Program-made: the position numbers and the translations under genes | Assembly: GCA_035764005.1 (NCBI GenBank) | Contig: DASTZZ010000031.1 | Coordinates: 98,587-162,586, forward strand | Direction: 5' to 3' | Source of the DNA: Terriglobales bacterium | GTDB taxonomy: Bacteria; Acidobacteriota; Terriglobia; Terriglobales; Acidobacteriaceae | DNA: 64,000 nucleotides | Shown here: positions 34,799 to 44,466 of the stretch, piece by piece | How the letters are laid out: each line of letters opens with the position of its first letter | Position numbering within the stretch: position 1 is the first letter of the stretch | Notes under the pieces: model-generated | What the model was told of the DNA's origin: nothing | The model's input: only the letters and a program-made list of their open reading frames with translations | Databases searched by the model: none

Positions 34799-37479
34799 AC
34801 TCGTTCAAGCTGCGCGAACTTTTCTACCAGCTTCTTCAGTCCGGCTTGCGGAAATTGTACCGTAATCTTCGCGTCGTCTCCGTCGCCCTCGCGCTTATAG
34901 ACGGTGCCTTCGCCATACTTCGGATGACGCACGCGCTGTCCGGGGCGGAATCCGCGCTTGCCACTAGCTTCGGGAAGGTCGATCTTCGGACGCGAGAACT
35001 TCCTGCCCCGCGAAGCGAAAAACTCGGCGATGTTGTCGATCGATTGATAAGGAGAGCCAGAGGTCGTGCGCTTGGTTGAGTAATTCTTCTCCGGCGACAG
35101 CGAGCGCCCGAAGCGCTCTCGGGCACCAGCACTCTGATCTTCATCCTCGTAGCTGTAATGGCGGCTCTCTCCGTACTCCGCCGCGGAAGCGCTGCGACGA
35201 CTGCTGCCGGAGCTTCCGCCGATCTCTTCCATCAACTGCGGTGGAATCTCTTCGAGAAATCGTGATGGGACGCTTACATCCGGCAGATCGTTTCCGTAGC
35301 GGCGGCGAAAGCGCGCGCGACTAAGGACGAGCGTATTCATCGCACGCGTCATGCCGACATAGCAAAGACGGCGTTCTTCTTCGATCTGTTCGGAATTGAG
35401 GAACGTTCGCGAACTGGGGAAGAGGCCTTCTTCCATTCCGGCCAAGAAGACGAGCGGGAATTCGAGCCCTTTGGCCGAGTGCAGCGTCATGAGCGTAACC
35501 CGCGAGCCCTCTTCGTACTGATCGGTATCGCTGACCAGCGCAGCGTGGTCGAGAAACTCGCCGAGAGTCTCCGCGCGATCGGCAGAGTCGCGTGCCGCGT
35601 TCACCAATTCCTGCAGGTTCTCAATCCGGGAAAATGATTCCGGCGAAGCTTCTTCTTCGAGCACCTTCACGTACCCGGTGCGATCGATGAGAAATTTGAT
35701 CACTTCAGGCAACGTGGCCGCTCCTCCGGGAGCACGAAAGCCCTCGACTCTGGGTGTCTCACCTGTGTCGTTTTCGGTTGACTGAGACTCGCGTTCGGTG
35801 CGAACGAGTAGCTCATCAGCTTCTTCGCGGTTCTCTAGGGCGTTGAAAAATGCTGCCTCGTCGCTTTCTGCGAACAACTCGTGCTGCTCGTTTACGCCAA
35901 AATCAAAGCTGGTCTCGCTTTCAGCTTGATCTTGCGCTGCCAGCGACACGTCATTGCTTGCCTCAAGCTCAGGCTCCTGCTGATTGCTGACTGCTGATTG
36001 CTGAGTGCTCGTATCAACCGCGAGCTTCTCGACGAAGGTTCCTCCCAACATGGCGCGAGCATCATCGATGATCTGCTTGAACTCACTCAAGGCAGTTACC
36101 GCGCGCGCAGGCACTAGCTTCTGCTCGATCGCCTGCTCCATCGCGATCCACATACTCACGCCGGTTTCGAGCGATAGCCGTTCGAGTACTTCGAGCGTGC
36201 TCTTGCCGATTCCGCGGGCTGGAGTATTCACCACGCGCAGGAACGCAATTGAGTCGTCAGGATTCTGGATGAGCTTGAGGTAAGAGATCATGTCTTTGAT
36301 CTCGGCTCGCTCATAAAACGAGAAGCCTCCGACGACGTTGTACTTCAGGCCATAGCGGCGCAGGGCTTCTTCGAACAGCCGCGACTGGGAGTTTGTGCGA
36401 TAGAGGATTGCCGCCTTACGGGGCTCCTCGCCTTCATCTGGCTCTCGCAGATAGCGGGAAATGTAGTCGGCAGCGAACAAGGCTTCGTTCTCGCCGTCTG
36501 GAGCTTCGTAGTAATAGATCGGCGTGCCGCCCTGGCGCTCGGTCCAGAGGCGCTTGCCTTTGCGCTGCTTGTTATTGGCGACAACCGCCGATGCGCCCTC
36601 GAGGATGTTCTGCGTCGAGCGATAGTTCTGCTCGAGGCGGATGATTTTCACCTCGGGAAAATCCTGCTCGAACTCAAGGATGTTGCGGATATCGGCGCCA
36701 CGCCACGAGTAGATTGACTGGTCTTCATCGCCGACAACGCAAACGTTGTGATGCTCGCCCGCCAACAGCTTCATCAGCTCGTATTGCGGACGGTTCGTGT
36801 CTTGATACTCATCGATCAGCAGGTATTGATAGCGCTGGTTGTAACGATGCCGCACCTCGCCCGAACTCTTCAGCAGGCGTACGGCTTCGAGCAATAGATC
36901 GTCGAAATCCAGCGCATTGGCTTTGAGCAGTTCTTTTCGGTAAATCTCGTATACGTGCGCAATGCGTTCCGTGTTGGGATCGGTGGATTTGAGGTAGACC
37001 TCCTGCGGATTGAGCATGTGGTTCTTCGCCCAGGAGATTCGGCCCAGAACGTTTCGCGGAGTGAGCTGCTTGTCGTCAATTCCCAGGCGGCGAATCGCGG
37101 CCTTGACCAGCGACTGCTGGTCGGCTTCGTCATAAATAGCGAAATCCTTGCTCAGGCCCTGACCGTTAACGCGAAGCGCCTCAATATCCCGCCGCAGCAG
37201 GCGGACGCAAAAGGAATGAAAGGTCGAAATCCGCGGCTGAGCGACCGAGACATGCCCGATGAGCCGATTCACGCGCTCGCCCATCTCTGCGGCAGCCTTG
37301 TTGGTGAAGGTAACAGCAAGGATCGAATCGGGAGCAACTCCAAGATCGTCAATAAGATGCGCGACGCGGTGGGTGATCACGCGCGTCTTGCCGGAGCCGG
37401 CGCCGGCCAGTATCAGGACCGGTCCATTGACCTGCTCGACGCCTTCTCTTTGTTGCGGATTGAGTTTACCGAGATCCAA
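34795..37479 (-). CDS. pcrA: UvrD/PcrA-type DNA helicase
   Basis: An 894-residue superfamily 1A 3'-5' helicase. Motifs: LNPQQREGVEQVNGPVLILAGAGSGKTRVITHR (Q motif and Walker A), FHSFCVRLLRR, LLIDEYQDTNRPQY (Walker B), VGDEDQSIYSWRGAD (III), RLEQNYRSTQNIL (IV), TLMTLHSAKGLEFPLVFL (V) and YVGMTRAMNTLVLSRA (VI). A C-terminal Tudor-like GQRVRHPKYGEGTVYKREG module contacts RNA polymerase in PcrA. It is about 150 residues longer than usual owing to an acidic insert (about 490-610) encoding TQQSAVSNQQEPELEAS and surroundings. Unwinds DNA in repair and at stalled transcription. Confidence 0.94.
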   Translation of the reverse strand: MDLGKLNPQQREGVEQVNGPVLILAGAGSGKTRVITHRVAHLIDDLGVAPDSILAVTFTNKAAAEMGERVNRLIGHVSVAQPRISTFHSFCVRLLRRDIEALRVNGQGLSKDFAIYDEADQQSLVKAAIRRLGIDDKQLTPRNVLGRISWAKNHMLNPQEVYLKSTDPNTERIAHVYEIYRKELLKANALDFDDLLLEAVRLLKSSGEVRHRYNQRYQYLLIDEYQDTNRPQYELMKLLAGEHHNVCVVGDEDQSIYSWRGADIRNILEFEQDFPEVKIIRLEQNYRSTQNILEGASAVVANNKQRKGKRLWTERQGGTPIYYYEAPDGENEALFAADYISRYLREPDEGEEPRKAAILYRTNSQSRLFEEALRRYGLKYNVVGGFSFYERAEIKDMISYLKLIQNPDDSIAFLRVVNTPARGIGKSTLEVLERLSLETGVSMWIAMEQAIEQKLVPARAVTALSEFKQIIDDARAMLGGTFVEKLAVDTSTQQSAVSNQQEPELEASNDVSLAAQDQAESETSFDFGVNEQHELFAESDEAAFFNALENREEADELLVRTERESQSTENDTGETPRVEGFRAPGGAATLPEVIKFLIDRTGYVKVLEEEASPESFSRIENLQELVNAARDSADRAETLGEFLDHAALVSDTDQYEEGSRVTLMTLHSAKGLEFPLVFLAGMEEGLFPSSRTFLNSEQIEEERRLCYVGMTRAMNTLVLSRARFRRRYGNDLPDVSVPSRFLEEIPPQLMEEIGGSSGSSRRSASAAEYGESRHYSYEDEDQSAGARERFGRSLSPEKNYSTKRTTSGSPYQSIDNIAEFFASRGRKFSRPKIDLPEASGKRGFRPGQRVRHPKYGEGTVYKREGDGDDAKITVQFPQAGLKKLVEKFAQLERV

Positions 37480-37650
37480 CCCTCACCAGTTTACCGGAGG
37501 CGATTCGTCCCGCGAGAGCCGCAATTTACGTGGTTTCCGGCCACAGCAGCCTCGGTTCAGTACCCGCGAACACACGGACGCACACCAAGGTAATGGGAAT
37601 CCCCTAAGTCATGGTTCCCGCAATACCTTAGTCCGGCGCACAATACGCCC

Positions 37651-37884
37651 ATGCAGATCAAGATGAAAGTGAACGGACGGGAGCTGGGCGCCGGGAGCCT
37701 CGACCTGCTAGTTCTCGATCAGGTAAAGCGCAAGATGCAGGAGAAGGTTGCGGGCCTGGTTTGCTCAGAGCACCTGCAGCCGGCGATCCTGCAGGTGAGC
37801 GGCGAATCGCTGTCTGCGCTCAAGGTGCAGATTCAGGCTTGCTGCGATCCTATGCGTCACCGCGTCGCCAAGGCGCTTGCCTAA
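37651..37884 (+). CDS. Small conserved hypothetical protein
   Basis: A 77-residue protein without signal or membrane segment, alpha/beta in character (MKVNGRELGAGSLDLLVLDQVKRKM ...), with three Cys (near 38, 64 and 65). No match I can name. It lies divergent to pcrA and its TAA overlaps the manC stop by 4 bp (CTAA) on the opposite strand. Intact frame and GC3 pattern support coding; the ribosome site is weak. Confidence 0.6.
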   Translation: MQIKMKVNGRELGAGSLDLLVLDQVKRKMQEKVAGLVCSEHLQPAILQVSGESLSALKVQIQACCDPMRHRVAKALA

Positions 37885-38996
37885 ATCAGTTTGGTGAGCT
37901 TCTTGTCGGCGAGGTGCTTCACGACCTTACCCACGTCCTGCGAATGCTCGCGCGTAGTGACGAGGATGGCATCTTCGGTCTCCACTACCACGATGTTCTT
38001 CACGCCCACTGCGGCGACAAACTTCTTCGGCGCGTAGACGTAATTTCCTTCCGCATTTAGGACGTAGTGATCTTCAGCATCGATAACGTTTGCTCCGGCG
38101 CCGTTCTTACCCTGAGCAAGCTGATGCTCGAAAAGCGCAGCCCACGAGCCGAGATCGTTCCAGCCGAAATCTGCGCGCAGGCAGTAGAGGTTCGATGAGT
38201 GTTCACCTTTTGCCGATCGCGGTTCCAGCACCGCGTAATCGATGCTGATGTTCTCGCACTTTTCGTACAGATGTTCGAAGATCGATTGGAACTTCGACGT
38301 GCCCCACGCTGCGGCGATCTCTTCCAGATATGGCGCGGTCTCGGAAAGATGATCTCGCATAGCATTGACTAGCGTCTTCGCCGACCAGACAAACATGCCG
38401 CTGTTCCAGTAATAATTGCCGGCAGTTAGGAATTCTTCTGCGCGCTGCTGATTTGGCTTCTCGGTAAAACGGCGAACACGAAAAAGATCATCGCCCAGCT
38501 TCTCGCCCGCTTCGATGTATCCGTATCCCGTTTCGGGACGATTCGGCTTGATGCCCATCACCACCATGTTGTCGCCGGCTTCAGCTAGTTCGATAGCTTC
38601 CGAGACGATCTTGCGAAAGAGCTTCTCGTCTTTGATGACGTGGTCGGCGGGAAACATGCCGATCACGGCCTCGGGATCATGGCGATCGAGTAAGAAGGCC
38701 GCCAGGCCGATCGCGGGAGCTGTATTGCGCGCCACGGGCTCGGAGACGATTTGCTTGCGCGGAACCTTCTTGAGCTGGCCGCTGATGACTTCAAAGATGT
38801 GCGTGTTGGTGATAACCCAGAAATTGTTTTCGTCGGCTAATGGCAGCAGGCGCGCGACCGTTTGCTGGATCATCGATTGGTCGCCGTCGAGGTTCAGGAC
38901 TTGCTTTGCCATTTTGCGTCGGCTGCGCGGCCAAAATCGCGTGCCGCTGCCTCCAGCGAGGATTACGGGGTAGAAATGTGGGCTTTTGGAGCTCAT
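37881..38996 (-). CDS. manC: Mannose-1-phosphate guanylyltransferase
   Basis: A 371-residue GDP-mannose pyrophosphorylase. VILAGGSGTRFWPRSRRKMAKQVL is the nucleotidyltransferase signature; SEPVARNTAPAIGLAA, MFPADHVI, EKPN and YYWNSGMFVWSA (sugar site) follow. It lacks the C-terminal cupin isomerase domain of bifunctional ManC/AlgA (about 480 residues), so only guanylyl transfer is predicted. GDP-mannose feeds envelope glycans. ATG 38996 is chosen over a TTG two codons upstream. Confidence 0.93.
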   Translation of the reverse strand: MSSKSPHFYPVILAGGSGTRFWPRSRRKMAKQVLNLDGDQSMIQQTVARLLPLADENNFWVITNTHIFEVISGQLKKVPRKQIVSEPVARNTAPAIGLAAFLLDRHDPEAVIGMFPADHVIKDEKLFRKIVSEAIELAEAGDNMVVMGIKPNRPETGYGYIEAGEKLGDDLFRVRRFTEKPNQQRAEEFLTAGNYYWNSGMFVWSAKTLVNAMRDHLSETAPYLEEIAAAWGTSKFQSIFEHLYEKCENISIDYAVLEPRSAKGEHSSNLYCLRADFGWNDLGSWAALFEHQLAQGKNGAGANVIDAEDHYVLNAEGNYVYAPKKFVAAVGVKNIVVVETEDAILVTTREHSQDVGKVVKHLADKKLTKLI

Positions 38997-39238
38997 GAGC
39001 AACGTTAATTATGAGCTAAGAAGACGGATTGATGCGCGCGTTACGCGTACGCCAGCGCTAAGCGCGGCTCTTGTTCGTTCTCCTTAGACTGCACGGCTCG
39101 CGCGGTGCGCTCCGCGACTCAGAGTCGAGAGCGTCCGCCGCATGACGTCAGTAGTAATTCCTAACCGATCTAGCCAACAGCTGACGTTTCCTAGGGCACC
39201 TCCTCGACGTTTCGAACTAGCGGCGTAGGGTTCTGGTT

Positions 39239-39916
39239 TCAACGATTCCAAATCTCGAACACCTTTGAGGTGATTCTCTCGGCCAGAGTTGCACCATCCA
39301 GACGTCCCACATCCGAGTTCTTTTTCGACACCAACTCGTGACCTGTGCCTTCAATCGACAAAAGCATGGTCTGAACAGGGATCAGTTTCAATGCAGACTG
39401 GATTTCTTCGCATGTGGCGAAGGGATCTTGACTTCCATGCACGAACAAGCACCGCGTGCGAATTTGAGGAAAGTGCCCCGTACGTAGCTGTTGAGGTTTG
39501 TTCGGCGGATGCAGAGGATAGGAGAGCAATAACAATCCATCAGTAACGGAATGTTCTTGCGCCGCAAGCATTGTTGCCATCCTCCCACCATACGACTGGC
39601 CGCCGAGAAAAACGCGACCACTCACGATGGTCCGCAATACTTCCACCGCTCGCCGTAATCCCTGCTGATCGACTTCCGCGGTGCGGAGCGGAGGACCGTA
39701 CGGACGCTGTTGGCGAAAAGGAAGCTCGCAGCGAAGCACAGAGATGCCATTTTGGGATAGATTCTGGGCCATCGCCGCCAGCAACGGTGAATTGCAATTC
39801 CCTCCGGCTCCGTGGGTAAGAACCAGACCGTCGCTGCCGCTAGTGGCGCGATGAAGAAAGCCTCGGACACTCGGATAGCCAGCGGCTTGCTCGCAAATTG
39901 TTTCGTACTGCTGCAT
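39239..39916 (-). CDS. Alpha/beta-hydrolase family protein (KANL3/Tex30-like)
   Basis: A 225-residue alpha/beta hydrolase. GLVLTHGAGGNCNSPLLAAM is the oxyanion segment, GGQSYGGRMATMLAA the nucleophile elbow (GQSYGG), LFVHGSQDPFATCEEI the acid loop, and GTGHELV the catalytic His. This arrangement is typical of the small KANL3/Tex30-like hydrolases of unknown substrate. ATG 39916 with AGGTGA about 8 bp upstream is preferred; the frame extends upstream about 53 residues without a better start. Cytoplasmic. Confidence 0.85.
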   Translation of the reverse strand: MQQYETICEQAAGYPSVRGFLHRATSGSDGLVLTHGAGGNCNSPLLAAMAQNLSQNGISVLRCELPFRQQRPYGPPLRTAEVDQQGLRRAVEVLRTIVSGRVFLGGQSYGGRMATMLAAQEHSVTDGLLLLSYPLHPPNKPQQLRTGHFPQIRTRCLFVHGSQDPFATCEEIQSALKLIPVQTMLLSIEGTGHELVSKKNSDVGRLDGATLAERITSKVFEIWNR

Positions 39917-40206
39917 TGCTTCACCTGCATTATTCACGATGAATGTTCCGAAGATCCAAACGTTTGTCATCCGGTGCTTCTTTTGCGCGAAGGATCTCCA
40001 GTCGTGCTTCCGACTTATATGCAGTCGCCAGGCTTTTTGAGCCAACAGCCCAGGCGGTCCTGTTGAAGGAGCCACGCCAGGGGCAATTCAGTCCGACGGG
40101 TCGCGGGAGATCCTCCGCGCAGAGAATCGCTTCGGGATGACAGGATCACACGGCGTTTAAATTTCTACTGACAGGGTTGTTTGGCGAACGGTGCACGCAG
40201 GCAGCT

Positions 40207-40935
40207 TCACTTGTGAAAGCTACATCCAGCGTAGATGAAATTCGAATCGATTCCCGGATTGAACGGGTTGCCGGTGTTGGCGTTCGAGATGTGGTGAAAG
40301 CGATAGCCGATTGTGATCGAATGCGATTCGTTGGTGAAGATTTGTATGGCACCGCGCAGGGAGAATGTGAAATTGAATGAATTTGAATCTGCTACCGGCA
40401 CATCGCGCGTGAACTTCAGAAATCCGCCATTGATTCCAACCACCGGCTGAAAACGGTGGCGTCGACGAAAATTAAAGTCGAATCCAACAGGTTCCAGACC
40501 AATACCGCGTGTGACGCGTCGTCCGGGATGGAAACACGGACTGATATCTGAAGCCGACGGTTCTTGAACAGTTTCCTGGGTAAGTGGGCCGCCACACGTA
40601 AAGGTTTGACCCTGAAACGTGCCGATTTGATTGAGGACGATCGTAGGTTGAGAAACCAAGGCGATCGGAACAGTGTCGACGGTGAACTTCCAGGCGACGG
40701 AATTGCTTGCGAGAATCACACGACGCCAGCCGAATCCCGCCATGAACAGCCTCCGACCTTCGCTCTTACCGATCCACTGCAGCGAGCTCGGCGAATAACC
40801 AGACCAGACCTCATATTCGTTTCCACCTTCATGAAAGGCATCGGTTCGAAAATTCGCGGGCGATGGTGCGCTTTGCGCGGGAGCTAATTCAGCAATCAGG
40901 AATATCAGGAAGAAAACAGCCAGACGGCTAACCAT
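40207..40935 (-). CDS. Acyloxyacyl hydrolase / lipid A deacylase PagL-like
   Basis: A 242-residue outer-membrane beta-barrel with a signal peptide (residues 1-20, cleavage near PAQS). The C-terminal GYRFHHISNANTGNPFNPG is the PagL active-site region with the HxS pair; the Glu of the classic triad is not evident, and Asp or Asn lies near its place (NPGIDSNF). The C-terminal Phe-like ending of barrels is weak (CSFHK). PagL removes the 3-O acyl chain of lipid A. Upstream are two tandem 22-bp copies (40947-40992). Activity is uncertain without the Glu. Confidence 0.78.
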   Translation of the reverse strand: MVSRLAVFFLIFLIAELAPAQSAPSPANFRTDAFHEGGNEYEVWSGYSPSSLQWIGKSEGRRLFMAGFGWRRVILASNSVAWKFTVDTVPIALVSQPTIVLNQIGTFQGQTFTCGGPLTQETVQEPSASDISPCFHPGRRVTRGIGLEPVGFDFNFRRRHRFQPVVGINGGFLKFTRDVPVADSNSFNFTFSLRGAIQIFTNESHSITIGYRFHHISNANTGNPFNPGIDSNFIYAGCSFHK

Positions 40936-40946
40936 GCGCGCTTGTG

Positions 40947-40992
40947 TGCTGCATTTTCAGAATACTGGGGTGCTGCATCTTCAGAGTACTGG
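40947..40992. repeat. Two tandem 22-bp copies before the PagL-like gene
   Basis: TGCTGCATTTTCAGAATACTGG (40947-40968) and TGCTGCATCTTCAGAGTACTGG (40971-40992), 24-bp period, 20 of 22 identical. Position just upstream of the start (40935) would suit tandem operator sites. Confidence 0.6.
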
Positions 40993-41051
40993 AAAGAGCT
41001 GTGAGGCGCATACCTTGAACACGGGTTGTAAACGCAGTGAGTTCAAGATCT

Positions 41052-42032
41052 TTAATCGGCGGTGGCCTGGCAAACGGAGTTTTGCTCCGTCACATGTGGT
41101 TTCGAGCGCAGCTTGGAAGTGGTTACGAGGACAACTGCGCCAATGATGACAATCATTCCGATCACCATGTAGCGATCGATGTGCTCCCCGCGGAAAAGCC
41201 ATCCGAGAAAAACTGCCACAGCCGGATTCACATATGCATAGGTCGCAACTTTCGGCGTCGGCACATGCTCGAGCAGCCAGATGTATGCGGTGAACCCGAC
41301 TAGCGAACCAAAAACTACGAGGTACAGAATCGCCAGCCAGCCGGAGAGGGACCAATCGGCATGGCGGAAGTCGCGCAATGAAAACGCCAGCAGGGCGTTC
41401 ACGATGCCGGAGAAGAGCATCTCCCATCCGGTTGCGGCGAAAGGCCCGATTCCCAAAGTGAAACGGCGGGACAAAACCGACCCTGTCGCCCAACTCAACG
41501 ATCCGAGCACGAGAACCAGGCAAACGGCGAGATCGCGTTTGCCAATTGCCGTCCCGGTGGTTATGTTCGGCCACAACAGAGCAAGGAGGCCGCCGATCCC
41601 CAGCAGCAAGCCCGTCCATCCCAGCCGATTGAGGCGATCTCCGCCGATCAGCATTTCAATAAGCGCGACCCAGATTGGGACGACAGCAACAATCATCGCC
41701 GCCAGACCGCTGTTGATGTACTGCTCGGTCCAGGCCAGCACCACGTTCCCGCCAGTCAGCAGAAGCACTCCTACGAGCAGCAGCCGCAGGGCATCGCCCT
41801 TCGAGATTGAGACTTTTTTTCCTGTGGCCAGACACCACCCGAGCATCAGCACTCCAGCAATTGGGAAGCGCAGGGCACCGAGCACCGTCGCGGGGAAGTG
41901 ACGCACGCCGATGGCTATCGCGAGGTAAGTTGATCCCCAAAAGAGGTAAACCAGGCCGAAACTGGTCCCAACCTGCAGGCGGTGCTTGTCTGGCTGCCGA
42001 ACGTCCGACGGGATTTGGGTCAGCGTAGCCAT
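41052..42032 (-). CDS. EamA-family (DMT) transporter
   Basis: A 326-residue inner-membrane protein with ten predicted helices in two EamA halves (about 28-155 and 175-310). FWGSTYLAIAIGVRHFPATVLGALRF is the first-half motif, and the second half repeats the topology (WATGSVLSRRF ... VFGSLVGFTAYIWLLEHVPTPKVATYAYVNPAVAVFLGWLF). EamA proteins export amino acids, metabolites or drugs, or transport sugars; substrate is not predictable. Monocistronic by position. Confidence 0.9.
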   Translation of the reverse strand: MATLTQIPSDVRQPDKHRLQVGTSFGLVYLFWGSTYLAIAIGVRHFPATVLGALRFPIAGVLMLGWCLATGKKVSISKGDALRLLLVGVLLLTGGNVVLAWTEQYINSGLAAMIVAVVPIWVALIEMLIGGDRLNRLGWTGLLLGIGGLLALLWPNITTGTAIGKRDLAVCLVLVLGSLSWATGSVLSRRFTLGIGPFAATGWEMLFSGIVNALLAFSLRDFRHADWSLSGWLAILYLVVFGSLVGFTAYIWLLEHVPTPKVATYAYVNPAVAVFLGWLFRGEHIDRYMVIGMIVIIGAVVLVTTSKLRSKPHVTEQNSVCQATAD

Positions 42033-42286
42033 TTCGTGTCGGGGATTCAGAGATGCTACGAAAGACAGCGCTTGCGCGCCATCCGGATTTCGCCTGTAAA
42101 GTGGAACCTGGCCTGGCGGGAGGCTAGTGCAAAAGAACTACTTCCTAATAGAGCGTCCCCGGTTTTCCCCAGCTTCAAAAAACTTTACACAGGAGACGCA
42201 CAGCAGACCGGGTACATGACCTTTCGGTTTCTTGTGGCGCACGTCCCGCGCGCATATTCTTGCGTCAAAGGTAGTAAGGGGACCAA

Positions 42287-42715
42287 ATGGCCGAGAACCA
42301 CTTCGTGATTTTGTGCGTCGATGATGAACCTGCCGTTCTCAAGCCGATGGAGATCATGCTGCAGCGGCGGGGGTTCCATGTCGTGTCGGCCAAGGATGGC
42401 GCCTCCGCTTTCGAGCTGTTTAAGCAGATCAAGTTCAACGCTGTGATCCTCGACTACGGTTTGCCCGGAATGTCCGGCGGAGAGGTTGCGCGACTCCTGC
42501 GCGAGGAGAATCCAGCAATTCCGATCATCCTGCATACCGGCTACAAGGAGATTCACGATCCCCTGCTTGAGCACGTCACCTGCACTCTGCCCAAAGGAAG
42601 TCTGGCATTTCTGGTCACGAAGCTGAATGACGTACTCCATTTGCCGCAGACCGCGCCAGAGCAGCCGGAGGAAGTGGCTGACCAGTCGGAAAATGCCTCA
42701 GCGAATGTGGCGTAG
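42287..42715 (+). CDS. Stand-alone response-regulator receiver protein
   Basis: A 142-residue CheY-like receiver with no output domain: acidic pair D12-D13, phosphoacceptor D56 in ILDYGLPGMSGGE, T84 and K103 (TLPKGS). The C-terminal 25 residues are Glu/Gln/Ala-rich. Neither kinase nor output gene is adjacent. It could act as a phosphate sink or protein-interaction switch. ATG 42287 follows GGGGACC. A terminator starts 20 bp after the stop. Confidence 0.9.
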   Translation: MAENHFVILCVDDEPAVLKPMEIMLQRRGFHVVSAKDGASAFELFKQIKFNAVILDYGLPGMSGGEVARLLREENPAIPIILHTGYKEIHDPLLEHVTCTLPKGSLAFLVTKLNDVLHLPQTAPEQPEEVADQSENASANVA

Positions 42716-42735
42716 GAGGGTTGGACTCGGACCGA

Positions 42736-42757
42736 CCCGCGCCCTCGCGCGGGTTTT
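42736..42757 (+). terminator. Intrinsic terminator after the receiver gene
   Basis: A 7-bp stem CCCGCGC (42736-42742) / GCGCGGG (42747-42753), 4-nt loop, followed by TTTT. Confidence 0.85.
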
Positions 42758-42859
42758 GCTCGTTGAGTTTCAACACTGCGAGACACTCGGTAAGTGCCAA
42801 AGACCCGATCGAGGGCGGTCCTTTCTGTGGTGGGCGAACGGTATAATCGACTTAGAAGC

Positions 42860-43006
42860 ATGCGGAGCGCAACTCACAATTTGGCTCTGATCAGCGTTGG
42901 CGTATTTGGCGCTGCGGCGTGCTGGCTGAAGTATCTGGCCGGACCACGTCGATATCTGGCTGTGCTTCCTTCTAAGGTGCGTCCGAATCTCTTCGCCGGC
43001 GACTAA
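42860..43006 (+). CDS. Possible small membrane protein (48 aa)
   Basis: A 48-codon frame with one hydrophobic helix (LALISVGVFGAAACWLKYL) and a Pro-rich end. The ribosome site (AGAAG) is weak and the family is not recognised. It lies between a terminator and the class III aminotransferase gene. It may be spurious. Confidence 0.35.
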   Translation: MRSATHNLALISVGVFGAAACWLKYLAGPRRYLAVLPSKVRPNLFAGD

Positions 43007-43096
43007 CCCGGCTCACCTCGCCAGAAATGCGGGCACGCAACTGCCCGCGAGCTGCAACGCACGGACTCCGTGCTCTCTTTCGCGAGGAGAATCCAC

Positions 43097-44461
43097 ATGG
43101 CCACCGAAACCATGACCCGTCCGGCAGAGACTAAATCTGCTCTGCCCAAAATCACAGGCACTTTGCCCGGCCCGAATGCCAAGCGCATCATCGCTGAGGA
43201 CAACCGCCTCATCTCGCCCAGCTATACGCGCTCTTATCCGCTAGTGGTAAAGCGCGGACGCGGCGCCATCATCGAGGACGTCGATGGAAACGAGTTTCTC
43301 GATTTTTCCGCCGGCATTGCGGTGACTTCCACTGGACATTGCCATCCCGAGGTTGTCGGCGCAATTCAGCGACAGGCGGGCGAGCTGATCCACATGTCCG
43401 GCACCGACTTTTACTACGAGTCGATGACGCAGCTTGCCGAGCGGCTGAGCCGCGTGGCTCCGATGAAAGGTCCGCATAAGTTTTACTTCGGGAACTCTGG
43501 AACCGAAGCCATCGAGTGCGCGTTGAAGCTGGCGCGCTATCACACCAAGCGTCAGGGCGTGCTCGCTTTTTATGGAGCATTCCACGGCCGCACCATGGGA
43601 TCACTGTCGCTAACGGCCTCAAAGCCGCAGCAGCGCCGCCGGTTCGCTCCGCTCGTGCCCGGCGTGACTCACGTTCCTTACCCCTACACCTATCGCTTCG
43701 GTGAAGGTAACAGCGAGCGCGACTACGGGCTGGCCTGCGCGAAGTTCATCGAAGAGCGCTTGTTCAAGACGACGGTTCCTCCGGAAGAGCTCGCTGCAAT
43801 TTTCGTTGAGCCTATTCAGGGCGAGGGCGGCTATGTTCCCGCTCCTCGAGAGTTCTTGCGCGAGCTGCGCCGCATCTGCGACGAGCACGGCATAATGCTC
43901 GTCGCCGACGAGGTCCAATCAGGCGCCGGCCGCACGGGAAAGTGGTGGGCGATCGAGCACGCTGGAGTCGAGCCTGACGTCGTTTGCATCGCGAAAGGCA
44001 TTGCGTCAGGAATGCCGCTCGGTATCACGATGACCCGCGCCAACGTGATGGATTGGGTTCCGGGTTCGCACGCGTCGACCTTCGGCGGCAATCCGGTAGC
44101 TATCGCCGCCGCGCTCGCCAGCATGGATGTGATCGAACGCCAGGGTCTCTCTAATGCTGCCAAGCTCGGCGACAAGATGAAGCAGCGCATGCTGAGCTGG
44201 GTGCCAAACCATCCGATGGTCGGCGATGTCCGCGGCAAGGGACTGATGCTCGCAGTCGAAATCGTGAAGGACAAGCAGAGCAAAACGCCGGTTTCGAAAG
44301 AACGCGATCATATTGTGGATCTCGCCTTCGAGAATGGCGTCCTGCTGCTTGGCTGCGGAGAGACCTCGATCCGCTTGTCGCCTCCGCTGATCATCAGTGA
44401 GCAGCAGGCCGATTACGCTCTCGATGTACTCGAGAGATGCATCAGCCAGGTGGAGGGCTAG
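43097..44461 (+). CDS. Class III aminotransferase (acetylornithine/4-aminobutyrate type)
   Basis: A 454-residue PLP enzyme of the GabT/ArgD class. SPSYTRSYPLVVKRGRGAIIEDVDGNEFLDFSAGIAVTSTGHCHP, FGNSGTEAIECALKLAR, EPIQGEGGYVPAP, VADEVQSGAGRTGKWWA, and CIAKGIASGMPLG with the Schiff-base Lys are all in place. The N-terminal TGTLPGPNAKRIIAEDNRLISPSY resembles broad-range omega-aminotransferases, so GABA or another omega-amino acid is as likely as acetylornithine. ATG 43097 follows GAGGAG by 7 bp. The repeat at 44467-44575 begins 6 bp after the stop. Confidence 0.92.
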   Translation: MATETMTRPAETKSALPKITGTLPGPNAKRIIAEDNRLISPSYTRSYPLVVKRGRGAIIEDVDGNEFLDFSAGIAVTSTGHCHPEVVGAIQRQAGELIHMSGTDFYYESMTQLAERLSRVAPMKGPHKFYFGNSGTEAIECALKLARYHTKRQGVLAFYGAFHGRTMGSLSLTASKPQQRRRFAPLVPGVTHVPYPYTYRFGEGNSERDYGLACAKFIEERLFKTTVPPEELAAIFVEPIQGEGGYVPAPREFLRELRRICDEHGIMLVADEVQSGAGRTGKWWAIEHAGVEPDVVCIAKGIASGMPLGITMTRANVMDWVPGSHASTFGGNPVAIAAALASMDVIERQGLSNAAKLGDKMKQRMLSWVPNHPMVGDVRGKGLMLAVEIVKDKQSKTPVSKERDHIVDLAFENGVLLLGCGETSIRLSPPLIISEQQADYALDVLERCISQVEG

Positions 44462-44466
44462 TCGCT

